A stretch of 64,000 bases of DNA. It comes from Favolaschia claudopus. Its lineage: Eukaryota > Basidiomycota > Agaricomycetes > Agaricales > Mycenaceae. The position numbers and the translations under genes are program-made. This document shows, piece by piece, positions 21,877 to 32,930 of the stretch. The stretch is from assembly GCA_037176885.1 (NCBI GenBank), contig JAWWNJ010000246.1, positions 1 through 64,000 on the forward strand, read 5' to 3'. The notes beneath the pieces were generated by a model. It was not told the DNA's origin and ran no database searches. It saw only the letters and a program-made list of their open reading frames with translations. Positions within the stretch are counted from its first letter, which is position 1. Each line of letters begins with the position of its first letter.

Positions 21877-22705
21877 ATGAAGTTTCTCGTTCTTGGGTCG
21901 ACGGGCCCCAGTGGCATACTTCTTGTTCGTGAAACTCTGTCCGCCTACACAGACTCCGCCATAATTCTGTGAGACTTTCAGACTAAAGTCTCCAACCGTT
22001 CAAATTTACCTGCATTTCAGCTACGTGCGCTCGCCCGGGAAGATTCCTGACGACTTGAAAAGCAACGCGAATTGCACTGTCGTCGAAGGTACGCACCCCC
22101 GAACCACTTCCAGTTTCTGTCGTTCATGGAGTGAATGTCCCACAACAAGGTCAACTCGATGATAAAGAGGCACTTTCGAAAGCTATGGAAGGGGTCGACA
22201 TTGTTCTCTCTGCTTTAGGCCCTGCTCAATTCACCCACCCCTCCGGTATCCATCTTCACTATGGCTCTTTCCAGCAATCCTAATCTCTTTGCTCGAAGGC
22301 ACACCGCTCGCCCATGCTTACGCAAACATCATCCAGGTCATGAAATCACACAATGTGAATCGACTTATGGCGCTCGGAACTGCATCTATCGAGGACCCAT
22401 CGGACAAATTCAGCATTTTATATTATTCAATGATCAAGACCGTGTCTATCAGTATGAGAAACGCCTACAAGGACATCATTGCCATCGGAGAAGTCATCCG
22501 CTCGTCGAACCTCGAACACTGGACTATCATTCGCGTCCCTGCTCTTGGCAATAACACATCGAAAGAACTCGTCGCAGGTTACATCGGAGACGACAAGATC
22601 AAAAATCGTTTCACGCTCAATCGCATAGGGTTTGCGTCGTTCGTCGTAGAAGAGATCGGTACAAAGCAGTGGGACCAGAAGGCTCCGCTTTTGGTTTCGA
22701 TTTGA
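21877..22705 (+). CDS. NAD(P)-binding Rossmann protein, NmrA/atypical SDR-like
   Basis: Predicted NAD(P)H-binding protein of the atypical short-chain dehydrogenase type. It starts MKFLVLGSTGPSGILLVRETLSAYTDSAIILYVRSPGKIPDDLKSNANCTVVEG, with the dinucleotide loop GSTGPSG near residue 8. After introns come QLDDKEALSKAMEGVDIVLSALGP, TPLAHAYANIIQVMKSHNVNRLMALGTASIEDP, NAYKDIIAIGEVIRSSNLEHWTIIRVPALGNN and FVVEEIGTKQWDQKAPLLVSI. Enzymatic or regulatory use is open: NmrA itself is a nitrogen regulator, but no specific orthology is visible. It follows the inverted-repeat element, whose right end is about 285 bp before the ATG, and ACGCGTCAG lies at 21789. Confidence 0.85.
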
Positions 22706-22768
22706 TCCATTTGTTAGATACGCTAGAGATTACAATAAGATACAGTGAGAGCTTTCTGCCTTGGTTCG

Positions 22769-23750
22769 CTAAACTACTTCGAGGTCCAATGATTTCCATT
22801 CAGCCGATACAGCCAACCTCCCAGCTGCCGAGCCCGACAACGGCCAGGGTCCGCGTTTTACATCAGTTGCTTCGATGACATCCGTCAAGCATACGCAAAT
22901 GTGCCCCAGCAGAGGGTCTCTACTGTGGCGTTCGACGATGTCAATATACAAAACGCACGCAGTTTTGTCGAAGCAAAGAAAATCATGCACGGATTCCCAT
23001 ACTGCAGACCCATCTTCAAGCTTGTTTGCCGGCGGAGTAACATGGATTGGAGCCGCATTCAGAGCGAGCCGTATCCTGGCTACTAAAGCGCTGATCCGGG
23101 AAGAAAATATGGAGCTGTCTCCTGCCTGACCCAAATTTTCTGCTCGCTGGACCGTCAACCGCACAACACCGATATCTTGAGAGAACGTTTGACTTGAGCT
23201 GAACAAATGGTATGAGTGACACGTACTCGAGTCATTCTCTTGGGAGGGTATCACCGGAAAATAGAACATGGAGCACAACAGGTCGCCTCGCCGTTTGTGA
23301 TGCTTCAGAAAGGGAAGCTGCACATTCAATTGGACTCTTGAGTCAAGGAGATGTTTCATGGCGAGGAAAGCCTCGCCAATAATTCGGTGCTTTCTATACT
23401 TCCCCTGGTCATGAACTCGGAGAGTCATATCTTCCTCAGGAGACTTGACCAAAAGATAAAACGTCGATGTGATCCATGTAGGATCGTATCTGCCTTGCGT
23501 CAACGGGAGGACGTAGGGTGTGTCGGAACATTGGAACGTACGTTGCAACTTGTACCCCAGTTTCGACTTGCCTGTCGTCGAGAATGACAGTTACCGACGG
23601 ATTGGGCTGTCGCCATTGCAAAACACCGGCGGGACCATCGATGTGCGCTGACTGTATGATCAGCTTGAGCACACCGATGACTTCCAAGCTGTTCTGCGTC
23701 TTCGAAGATGAGCTGCGAAGTATTCTACTGCACGGCAAGCGGGAGCCCAT
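22769..23750 (-). CDS. small tandem-C2 protein, tricalbin-like paralogue
   Basis: A short protein with two C2 domains that align with the first two C2 domains of the tricalbin gene 2 kb to the right. C2-1: NSLEVIGVLKLIIQSAHIDGP, VATYDPTWITSTFYLLVKSPEEDMTLRVHD (tricalbin: TAIGVLQVTINSARGIRG, SNTYNPSWMETKFLLVNS). C2-2: IGVVRLTVQRAENLG, VWESVHDFLCFDKTACVLYIDIVE, DPLLGHICVCLTDVIE, GRLAVSAEWKSLDLEVV (tricalbin: VGIVRLMVHQAKELD, VWEQPYEFLCADKASSVITVKVID, KIRISADWKPLDM). Introns fall at the same places and no frame breaks are seen, so it may be a functional gene. It lacks the membrane anchor, SMP domain and later C2 domains. The start MGSRLPCSR at 23750 is tentative. Confidence 0.7.
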
Positions 23751-24010
23751 GAAAGAGGGTACTACTGCAACCAAACGGCAACTCTAAGTATGCCCGTAAA
23801 ACGAGGCGACAGCGAGGCACAAGTGCACCGCGCACGCAGAGTTCGTTTACTTGTGCAAAACGCGAGGCATCGATACCATGGTGTTTTGGTGAAATCGGCC
23901 AACGTTCGGCGCAATCCGTCGTGTCGATCAAGACGCGCCGATAAATTAGAATACGCACCGATCGTGACTACACCTCGGTCCTCACGTGAGCGTGTGGCGC
24001 TTAGACTTGA

Positions 24011-24963
24011 ATGCTCCCAACTCCAGACTTGTCCCACCTTCGCGCGGAAGACTACAAGCACGTCTACGAGCCAGCGGGTACTTCAGACCATCGGTGGAAA
24101 TCGTATTGATTGAAAATTCTTGTCAGAGGACACCTTCATACTCTTGGACGCCCTCGAACAGGATGCTGAGCAGCTCAAGAGTTCAAACCCTCGAATCGCG
24201 CTGGAGATCGGGTCAGTTCTTGTACAAGTCCTCGAGTCTGCGAGGCTACATCTTTACCAGCTCGGGTTCTGGCTGCGTCTCTTGCTTTCTGGGCAGCATC
24301 TTAGGTCCATCTGAAACTCGTGTGTCTGCTGCCCATGTCCTTGGCCGCCTGGGATTAAAAAAAATCGCAGTTTATCTGTGCACGGACATAAATCCGCATG
24401 CTTGCAAATGTAGTATTGCTTCGGGTCGCCAGAACAAGGTGTGATCGCGGGCAATAGGCTCATTCGCTCACCGATTTTCATGGCGAAGGTCCCGCTCGAG
24501 GTCTTACGCACCTCTCTTGCTCACCCTCTGATTGGGCGTCTCCACAACTCTGTCGATATCATTATTTTCAATCCCCCGTACGTTCCCACGTTGTATGATG
24601 AGGCGCTCGGAGCCCAGAAAAATACGGACGTGGAGGGATCGTGGGCAGGAGGGCAAGATGGCATGGCAATCACTGACCAGTTTTTACCGCACGTTGCAGT
24701 AAGTATTTCGTTCGTTCTCCTGATAGTAAATGAACCGAAATAGGATTTACTCTCGCCCCACGGAAGATTCTATCTAGTGGCCATCGCACAAAATAATGTG
24801 TCCGACATCCAACGGCGCATGCAAGAAAATCATGCATTACGCAGTCAAGTAAAACTTGGTCAACTGGCAATAGACTCATGTTTTAACGGCAGTTTAGGTC
24901 GTCCTTCAGCGACGCGCTGGAGGCGAGCGCCTGTCGGTGATACTCTTTACAAGGACTGCGTGA
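24011..24963 (+). CDS. MTQ2: eRF1 glutamine methyltransferase, Mtq2/HemK2 type
   Basis: Class I methyltransferase that, with Trm112, methylates the GGQ glutamine of release factor eRF1. Exons join as [35 protein letters not shown] (intron 24078-24126), then RIALEIGSGSGCVSCFLGSILGPSETLYLCTDINPHAC (SAM-binding motif I and post-I acid), VPLEVLRTSLAHPLIGRLHNSVDIIIFNPPYVPT with the catalytic NPPY signature, SWAGGQDGMAITDQFLPHVADLLSPHGRFYLVAIAQNN and a last exon VVLQRRAGGERLSVILFTRTA. The length near 225 residues suits the family. It is divergent from the tandem-C2 gene across about 260 bp that include CACGTGAG. Confidence 0.93.
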
Positions 24964-25099
24964 TGATTTAGTTAAATTGCAAGATTTCTACAGCCATATG
25001 TTTAGGACAGAGTGAGCAGCTAAGTAGCCTTATTTTAATTATCCAATACTAGAGTGGTGTCCGTGATGAATAAATAGTCCAATGTTCGTTTTCACAGAA

Positions 25100-28000
25100 T
25101 CATTCGTCGCTTTCGGTTGTACCGGGCCGCCGACCTCTGAGACTGAAGCGAGATGGGGACGAGATGGACAGGGATCGGCCTGCCTCCGCCTTTGGCGTTG
25201 AGCCACCGTGGCCGTTGACGGGACTGACGTTCGCGTCAAACTCCAACCGCGCACGGAACAGGCCTCCGCCCTGTAATTCGGCGGACACCTCGGCTCCCGA
25301 GACGCCTTCCGGCTTGATATGTCGCCAGATCTATGTGGTTTTTTCGTGAGCAAACACCGAACAGATACACAGACTAGTCCTCACATCGATTTCACCCTCG
25401 CCCAATAACTTGTCTTTGCCCAATGTTTTGTGATCATGAATCCAAACATACAGCTTGGGAGTGAATTCGCTGGCCGCAAAATTGAATGTTTCATTCCTGC
25501 GTATCGAGGTGAGTAGGAACAAAAACGAGAATGTCGCGTACGACCCACCATTCAGGCGTTGCTGTCTTGTGCGTCGGCTTTGTTTTGTACTCCTTGTCAC
25601 CGACACGGATTGTGGCGTAAGGCTTGCTATCACCGCTTGATAAATCTTTTGCGTCGAGTACAGTGACTCGAAGTGTGCCGGGTTCAGAGCTGGAGGCCAC
25701 GGTCTCGTGCAGAGACGATCCGTCCGCATGGAGGGCGTCGGGTTGACCGATCGGATGCGACGCTTGACCAGCTGGGACGTCGACGGCGGGCATCAAATGA
25801 GACTCGTCGTCTTTGTGCCCTTTCTTGAAGACACCTGTCACTCCATGTATGACTCCTTTGCCTGCATGGATGGGCATTCCACCAATCTGGGTCATAGCTC
25901 GCCCAGCGCCGGAGAAAGTGGAGGTGTTTTTCCTGGACTTGGCAATAATTTCCGGCAAGAACATGAGTCGCACCCGCACACTGCCGGATGGACCCTTGGG
26001 CGACTGCAGTTCCAAAGTGCGCTCAGTAGCCTCGAAAGGCTCCAAGTTTGCAAGATCAATCTGCGCCGTGCCTAGACTATCCGCTGTACCAACTCTGTCC
26101 CAGTCGTATATTTCTACGAAGAAATCTGCAGCCACGCGCGACGGCTAAACCGAATCATCAGTGCATACACATCGAATTGACCAACAAGCACTGACCACTT
26201 GCACCGTGAAATTTTCATTCCAAACCGGGGTCAATGTCTTTTTCTTGGTCTGTGATTTGAAGACCTTCTGGCCGTTCAGGGAGAATGAGCCGAATGGATC
26301 AGATTTCCCTGCATGATGTTTGTGAGAAAGCCAGGTCTTGCTCAAAAGCACATACCTCCCCGGTCTACAGCGCGAAGGCCTGTGGCATCCAACAAATCAA
26401 CGCGGAGAATGCCTTGATCTGGGGTGAAAGTCAGTGGATATCCGATTTCACGCTGATCGAGGCCTACTGTTGACGCTCTCGCGCGCCTCCAGCTGAACTG
26501 GAGCAGGAACGTAACGAGCCTCGATCATCACTGTGGACGAAGGCCGCTCTCCATCTTGAAGTGTGAATTCATGGGGTCCATTCTGAATCATTCGTGTCAT
26601 TCAAGTGAGAGGTCAAACGGAAGGGGAACATACCAGGGTGGATTTTAGGAATGCTTTCGAATCACCCTTCCACTCCGCAATAATGTCGTCTTTCTCACCA
26701 TCCTCCGCTTCGTTGAGCCGCAACCAGACCCTTCCAAAGTCGAGTTCTTTGATGAAGCCCTCGCCCACAGTCTCCCATTGTGCGTTGTTACTGCGCGCCT
26801 TGAGAGTGCTGAAGCACGGCCAGTAGCCATCATCCAGAAGAATTTCGAGACGCCCCTTCTTGGCGAGTTTGCCAGAGACGACGTTGAACACAATGACGCC
26901 GGATTCTAGATCTAATCAGTGAACCCAACCAGCGAAATCAGAGTATATACGTACGATGAGTCAGCAGTTCGTCCTCGCTCAACTTCACACCACCAACTGG
27001 CTCTTCAGGTTTGTCTTCAGCTGCACCGTTTTCGATTCCATTCGGCTCAGTTTTCGCGGAGTGCTGGGGTTCAACGATGGTAGGAACAATAGGCTCAGCC
27101 AGGGAGGACGATGAGGACGACGATGACGAGCCAACTTCCTTGCCATCCAGATCCTCTGCTTGTGCTGCACGTTGGAGCTCGTTCCCTTCCGAGTCAAACT
27201 TGACACCTTCGAGAGCAAGCGTCGGTACGAACTCGGCGGTGTAGTGTAGCTGTCCTTTGTATGTGTTGGCCTTGCCAAGACGAATAGGATCGGCGACGGT
27301 CTTCTTGCCAGTGGATTCAAACGGATACATTCGGTCAGAGCCGTCCCGAGCTAATTCATTAACTCGAAGCTCAACCGTGCCGAGGGAACGATCCTGGATG
27401 CACAAGTTTGGTTAATATTACTGAAGCGTCAATACTGAATAGTCGTGACTTGCCTTGGTCAAATGCTGGTAATCCATGCATTCTAGAAGTAATGTCTGTT
27501 TGATGCATGAGCTCCCGAAACAAGCGACGCTTCTCATTGACGGACCTCTTTCAGGTTATGAACTGTAGCACAGCGATGATAAGCAAACATGGTCATGTAC
27601 AAGCAAAACCTCTTTACCAGGAATATATATGATCTGATCCCAGACGGGGTTCAAATCTCACCGCGACTGCGTCAGCCAAGATGGGTGAAACAGGTAAGAC
27701 CAAGGCTCACTGTTGTTGACGACCTCCGTTCTGCCTTTGGTGACATCGCCGACCTGAACCCGCACATACGGATCACTCTGGAACGAAGGTGATGAGAGAG
27801 AGATTTTGGATTGGAAAAGAGGAAGTGTACCTTGCCGCCCAAAGCAGCTTCGACGTTCCTAACAAAAGTGAGTGGCGCGTTGAATCGGATGATGAAAAAC
27901 ATACTTGACATCAGTTGCCTTATCCAGATGTAACCGTACAACTCCGATGGGGGGCGAGTATTGGTCGGCGCCGTGTAAGCTTCCTGCCATATCTAACGGT

Positions 28001-30344
28001 TTCCAGTCTGCCGAGATTCGTATCTTGCCGCTCTTGCAATTGCTCAGGGGGAACCAGTCGCGACCAGCTTCGTTCTTGCTCTCAAGCAGATCCACCAATT
28101 TGATAGACATATAACCGACAACTGGATCCTTGAGGAAGTCGCGGTCGTCAATGACCTTGACCGTGATAACAGATGATGCTTTATCAGCGCAGAGGAATTC
28201 GTAGGGTTGCTCCCAGACTGGCGCATTGGTGTGCTTGAAGCGGGGAGTGCTGAAGACCGCGTCCTTGGGATCCGCGAGATAGACTCGGGCCAGAGGATTG
28301 AGATCGCCCGAAAGTGACTTGCTCTGGTCCAGTTCCTTGGCTTGATGGACCATGAGACGCACAATACCCACGTCTAAGGCGAAGAGTACGGATTAATATA
28401 AAAAATCATCAAAACAATTAGGGCTCACTCGTTTCGACGACTTCTTGCCCTTCCTCGGCCTTAATAACCGGGAAATAAGACACATCGTATCTCAAGACGC
28501 CTTTCTCCTTGCCGTCCTTGAGCAAGGGAGACTCGACGCCTTCGTGCGTGGCATCTTCCTGCAATTGAGCCAGTTCGAAGCTGGTGCTGCCCATCAAGAA
28601 ATCTTTGCGGTGGTCATTGTAATCGAGGAGATTGAGGATGAGGGACTCGTTGAGCGAGTTGACGAGAAGGAACTTGGTCTCCATCCATGATGGGTTGTAA
28701 CTGGATAAAAAGATGAGCGAATGAGTAGGTTGCGAGACGAAAAAGAATTACGTGTTAGACTTGTATTTAGTCTTGGCCAACTCTTCGCGGTTATTCAAGC
28801 TTAAGGAAATGTAAGGATCGGGTGTGCCACCGCCGATCTTTGTGCCTCTGATGCCGCGCGCAGAGTTGATGGTCACTTGGAGGACACCAATAGCAGTATC
28901 GAGAGGAGCGCCAGAGAGCAGCTGCTCCAGATTGAGTGTGAATACATTAGGATCATACATTACGGGAGCTAGCGTCGCGTGTGTCATTTCACGGATGAAC
29001 GACGAAAGTCCAGGGATCTGTGTCATATCGAGTCAGAACGACAGGGCCTAGACAAGATGAATGCCGACGCGTGGAAACGTACATTTGCGATATCGAAACC
29101 AAAAGTTTCACCTCCCACAGGCTTGAGAACGTAGTCAATTACCGGCTTTTCCAAGAAAGTAATGTCGACGATTTGAACATGAGGGAAATTGGACATTAAT
29201 TTCATCCGAATCCTCATCAGGCCGCTGAAAGTGATGTCCTCGACTAGAATAGGCATGGTTGCGGTAGCGAGACCTTTACCGAGCCGAACGGAAAGCACAA
29301 TCTTCGGGTTGACTTTATTTGCGGCTTGCCGAGGGGTCAGGTCAGAAACGTCGTTGGGGGTGAAGGAGATGCCCCAGTCCATCATGACCACGTCATCTGG
29401 AGTTTTTGGGAAAGTGCGCACTTTGTCGATACGAGGCGCTTTGGTGCCAAGAGTGAATTGAGACAAGCGAAGAGAATCAAGGAATGCAGGGGTGTTGGTG
29501 CTGAGAATTTGGTCGACAGAGGAAATGATCGTGGCAGAGAGAACGGGCTCGTATATGAGCCAAAAACGATCCAGGAAATTGTTAATCCAGTCGGCGGACT
29601 CGTGCTCGGATAAAAGGCGATTTTTGACGAGTTCGCGCTGGATATCATCGCGTGCGCGGCGACGAACGCGTTCCATGGATGTGCTGTAGTATGTATTGCA
29701 GAAAGCCAGCACAATGAACAGCCAGCCCCAGCCAAAGTGGAACCGAGTTAAGAAATGTGTAGCAAATACGGCCTGAAGGACTGTTTGAAAAAACGGAAAT
29801 GGAAGAGCTGAGAGGTGAACCTACAACGACGATGAGGGCAGCATTGTGATACCAAGCACCGTATAATTGCTCGGAAAGAAACATGTCGAGGACGCCTTTA
29901 TCTTGCGCTTCGCCTTCTGCGAGTGGCGCATCGTCAATGCCCGCCGCCTGTCGCCAACCGACTTTATACCAGTCCGGAATAACCCCCGCGGCTGTATCAA
30001 TGGCACCGGGCGGCTGAGGAGTGTCATGCTCCTCTTGGACCTCGTCCAATTTTGCCGCGTCGATGTCGTCAACTGTAATCGTGGGGACCACGTTGGATTT
30101 GCCGGTTTCGAATGTAAGCTCTGGAGAGTGGGTCAGGTGGAAACGAAACACGCTAGACGAGCGGAAGGAGACCTCGTGCAGATGGTCCAGAGTCTGCTTT
30201 CACGCTCTTGAGCTGGTCCCTGGCCTTGCCAGCTGCGGCACCCTTTTCGGAGGGCTTGGCTTCTGGGTCGAAGGAATGAACGGCGACGCGGCCATTGGAC
30301 TGCATAAGAGCATCGACTTCTTGTTGGGGGTCGGCGGTGGCCAT
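25100..30344 (-). CDS. TCB: tricalbin, ER-plasma membrane tether with SMP and C2 domains
   Basis: Extended-synaptotagmin homologue tethering cortical ER to plasma membrane and moving lipids. It begins MATADPQQEVDALMQSNGRVAVHSFDPEAKP, followed by VIPDWYKVGWRQAAGIDD, a hydrophobic hairpin around ALIVV and FGWGWLFIVLAFCNTYYST, the SMP domain (ADWINNFLDRFWLIYEPVLSATIISSVDQIL ... FLEKPVIDYVLKPVGGETFGFDIANIPGLSSFI), then about five C2 domains: IGVLQVTINSARGIRG, VGIVRLMVHQAKELDQ, IGVVRLHLDKATDV, one around LDATGL-KSDPFGSFSLNGQKVFKSQTKKKTLTPVWNENF, and LRVTVLDAKDLSSGDSKPYATIRVGDKEYKTKPTHKTATPEW. A Ser-rich basic tail ends TTESDE. About fifteen introns, no frame breaks. Divergent from UGO1. Confidence 0.93.
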
Positions 30345-30734
30345 CCTTGGAGGAGGCGAGAGGTAGAAGGTGGAGGATAAGGTACAAAGTGTGATGCACT
30401 CTGATGCAGTCCGTCCTTAAACCTGCCCCCACTCTAATGACGTAGAGCCAGACAATTGCACGCGTTAAACCAACTTGGCTCGCAATAAATGCTCAAATAA
30501 TACGCTGCAGATTGCTATTGTACATTGTACTACACCCTACGCCCATCCCTACGCGCTGAGCTGGCGTCGACCCACTACAATGGATTTCGAAGCGCAGTAT
30601 GTAGTGCCTTGACATCTTTTTTTAGGCCAAGTGATGCAATGATACCGTTGATGGGAATGCCGTGGCTGTTTGGCAGGTTGCTTGGTCTCAGTTGGCAGTA
30701 GCTTCCGCAAGCCGTCTTTAATGCCATTACCACG
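30345..30734. promoter_or_regulatory. shared tricalbin / UGO1 promoter
   Basis: 390 bp between divergent starts with no other gene. ACGCGT occurs at 30460-30465 and GATGACGTAG-like sequence at 30437-30444 (TGACGTAG). A small ORF start with a possible intron at 30580 does not splice in frame to the UGO1 exon and may be an upstream ORF. Confidence 0.45.
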
Positions 30735-32304
30735 ATGACCTCGTCCTCTTCCTCTCTTCGCGGCCTCTACAGCGACCCTTCCTCCTCCTGGTCCTTTGCC
30801 TCGTCCTCTCCAGGCTCCGCCTCAAACACCTCCTCCGTTTCCCGTCCTGTTCCCGTCGCACCCGCCTACCAATGGTCGGCGCGTCCTGCACATAACTCCA
30901 TATTCGACCTTTCACCTGGACTCGCCGACCCTTCAGATGGAATCGATCCCATAAACCTTCTCAAGACTCTGGCCGCGTCTGCGATACTGCAGTACACAAG
31001 TACGGCCATTGCAATGCCTTGGGAGGTCGGCAAATTACTTCTCCAAGTTCAATGGGTGCCCCGGGATGCCGGTGAACCGGAACTTGCAGCGGAGGAGGAA
31101 CAAGAAGAAGACGCTGTCTGTCCTTCTTACCGTCTTTGTTTTTTTGAGGCTCATTCTGGTTACCCAGATGAGCGACTCTTCCAACGACAATGACTCGTAC
31201 TTTGCCGACCCTAACGCGACTCCCCATGTCGGGGTTTCTGCCCTACGACCAACTGACGAGCAAGGTTATGTGGTAAGGCGCTCTGTACTTGAAGAGGGTA
31301 CGCGCCCGGAGTATATCATACCTGTCGGCAGCGCCAATGGTGTTTGGGGAATGATGAGAAGAGTAGGACGTTTCCGGGGAGAAGGATGGTTGGCGTTGTG
31401 GAAAGGTAAGGCGCAGCCAGTCATCATTACTTGGAAATTTCATGTTTTTTTCTTTCGCCCAGGGCTACTAACATCATGCATATCTGAAATCCTCTCATCT
31501 ACCTTTCAGCCAATGGTTCGCAGCGTCCTACAAGCAATATTTCTTCCAACGAGCGCTGTCTTCTATCACCCACCGATGTTCCTCCCCGTCTTGTCCCATC
31601 TCATCATGGGCTTCATATTGTCCCCGCTCGATCTGATACGCACTCGTTTGATCGTTCAATCATTTACCTCCCGTCACCGCACTTATACTGGCCCTCTCGA
31701 CGCACTTTCCCGCATTCTCCGTGAAGAGGGAGGTTTGAGAGGCATTTATCTTCACCCTCACCTCCTCATTCCTACCATCATTGACAACACCCTTCCTCCC
31801 ATCGTCTCATTCGTTCTCCCCGGCCTACTCGCGTCATACGTGGGAGTGAAGATCACAGAAGACGCTAACCCCATTGCTTGGGGTTTCGCTGAGCTTGCTG
31901 GCAGCTGCGTCGGTCTACTGATCACACTACCGTTCGAAACCATACGGCGACGGCTCCAGGTTCAGGTGCGCGGTACTGCGCAGCCAATCAAAGGATGTGT
32001 TGAACTGCGGCCCGCTCCGTATAACGGAGTGGTTGACGCTTTCTGGCACATCCTTACTGAGGAGCGATCAGACCTGCCTCTCACTCCAGACAAACGGAAG
32101 CGGCGCCTGAGCAAAGGCAAGGAACGAGCGGGAACTGAGGATGCGCCTGTGCAGGATGCGGAGGAGCAGGGTTGGATGCGAACCACAGGCATTGGGCAAT
32201 TGTATCGGGGGCTGGGGATGCGGCTAGCGGCCAGTGTCATCATGTTCGGCCTTGCTCTATTCAGTGGTGGGGATGAGGTAGACAGTGGCTGGGCTGAACT
32301 GTAA
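30735..32304 (+). CDS. UGO1: Ugo1-like mitochondrial outer-membrane fusion protein
   Basis: Modified mitochondrial carrier protein of the outer membrane that in yeast links Fzo1 and Mgm1 in fusion. Exon 1 encodes MTSSSSSLRGLYSDPSSSWSFASSSPGS, a typical Ugo1 start, then DPINLLKTLAASAILQYTSTAIAMPWEVGKLLLQVQW. After an intron: GYVVRRSVLEEGTRPEYIIPVGSANGVWGMMRRVGRFRGEGWLALWKG, then LLTSCISEILSSTFQPMVRS, a carrier signature SPLDLIRTRLIVQS, YTGPLDALSRILREEGGLRGIYLHP, and LITLPFETIRRRLQVQVRG. The C-terminal part has a charged insertion (LTPDKRKRRLSKGKERAGTEDAP) before GIGQLYRGLGMRLAASVIMFGLAL. Two introns are seen (after EEDA and after LWKG). Confidence 0.9.
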
Positions 32305-32549
32305 CTTGTTTGTTGGACTAATAACGAAAACCTCTCACTTCCTAAACCAGTCGACCTTGTACATGCGTCCTTGTCAGTGTCTTGAGATACCGAAGCAGTT
32401 TGTTTCAGTCGGAGCTTTGTTCGCTCATCACTGCAACGTAAATCAGTGGATGGGCAGGCCGCCAGGCGTACGAGTCGGGGACTGAACCTGTCAAGTCGTT
32501 AAAGCGATGCTAAGCTCGATCAGATATTGTTGTGTGAATCACTTCCAAC

Positions 32550-32629
32550 GGTTGTGTAGTGTAGTGGTTATCACTCGAGATTTTGAAATCGAATTTCTCG
32601 TAACCCCGGTTCGAGCCCGGGCACGACCT
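32550..32629 (+). tRNA. tRNA-Gln (anticodon TTG) with 8-nt intron
   Basis: Acceptor arms GGTTGTG (32550-32556) and CACGACC (32622-32628) pair over 7 bp with one G-T; D arm GTG...CAC with TAGTGGTTAT loop; anticodon stem CGAGA/TCTCG; T arm CCCGG-TTCGAGC-CCGGG. The anticodon loop is 15 nt instead of 7; removing 8 nt at 32587-32594, one base 3' of the anticodon as is canonical, leaves TTTTGAT with anticodon TTG. The B box GGTTCGAGCC is a perfect match. Reads CAA glutamine codons. Confidence 0.93.
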
Positions 32630-32930
32630 TCACCATGATCTGGCGATCTTTTTGTGATTTTTCGTGCCTTGTGCTTACTCAATATTTGTTGATCCATCAA
32701 CGTGCTTGATGCAACTCGGTGTTATGATTTCGTGCCTGCTGTCCAGAAACACGAAGCCTGTTACACAACGCCAGCATCTTGGTTTTATTGCAGGCGCCCC
32801 GAATGCATCGAGCACGATGGTGGAGAGCATGGGGGCCAAAAAAACGCCGCACCGCAGTCGGATTACGTAATCTTCCCCAAAACTCTGGTTTCCGCTTTGG
32901 GGACAGACCTTCCTTCTCTCGTTCCGTGTT
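32630..32930. other. intergenic between tRNA-Gln and Nudix gene
   Basis: About 300 bp with no supportable gene apart from the tRNA terminator. It should hold the Nudix promoter; no distinct motif was recognised. Confidence 0.4.
32649..32653 (+). terminator. Pol III T-run terminator of tRNA-Gln
   Basis: A TTTTT run about 20 nt after the tRNA 3' end, on the coding strand, with a second run at 32658-32662. This is the usual RNA polymerase III stop signal. Confidence 0.7.
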
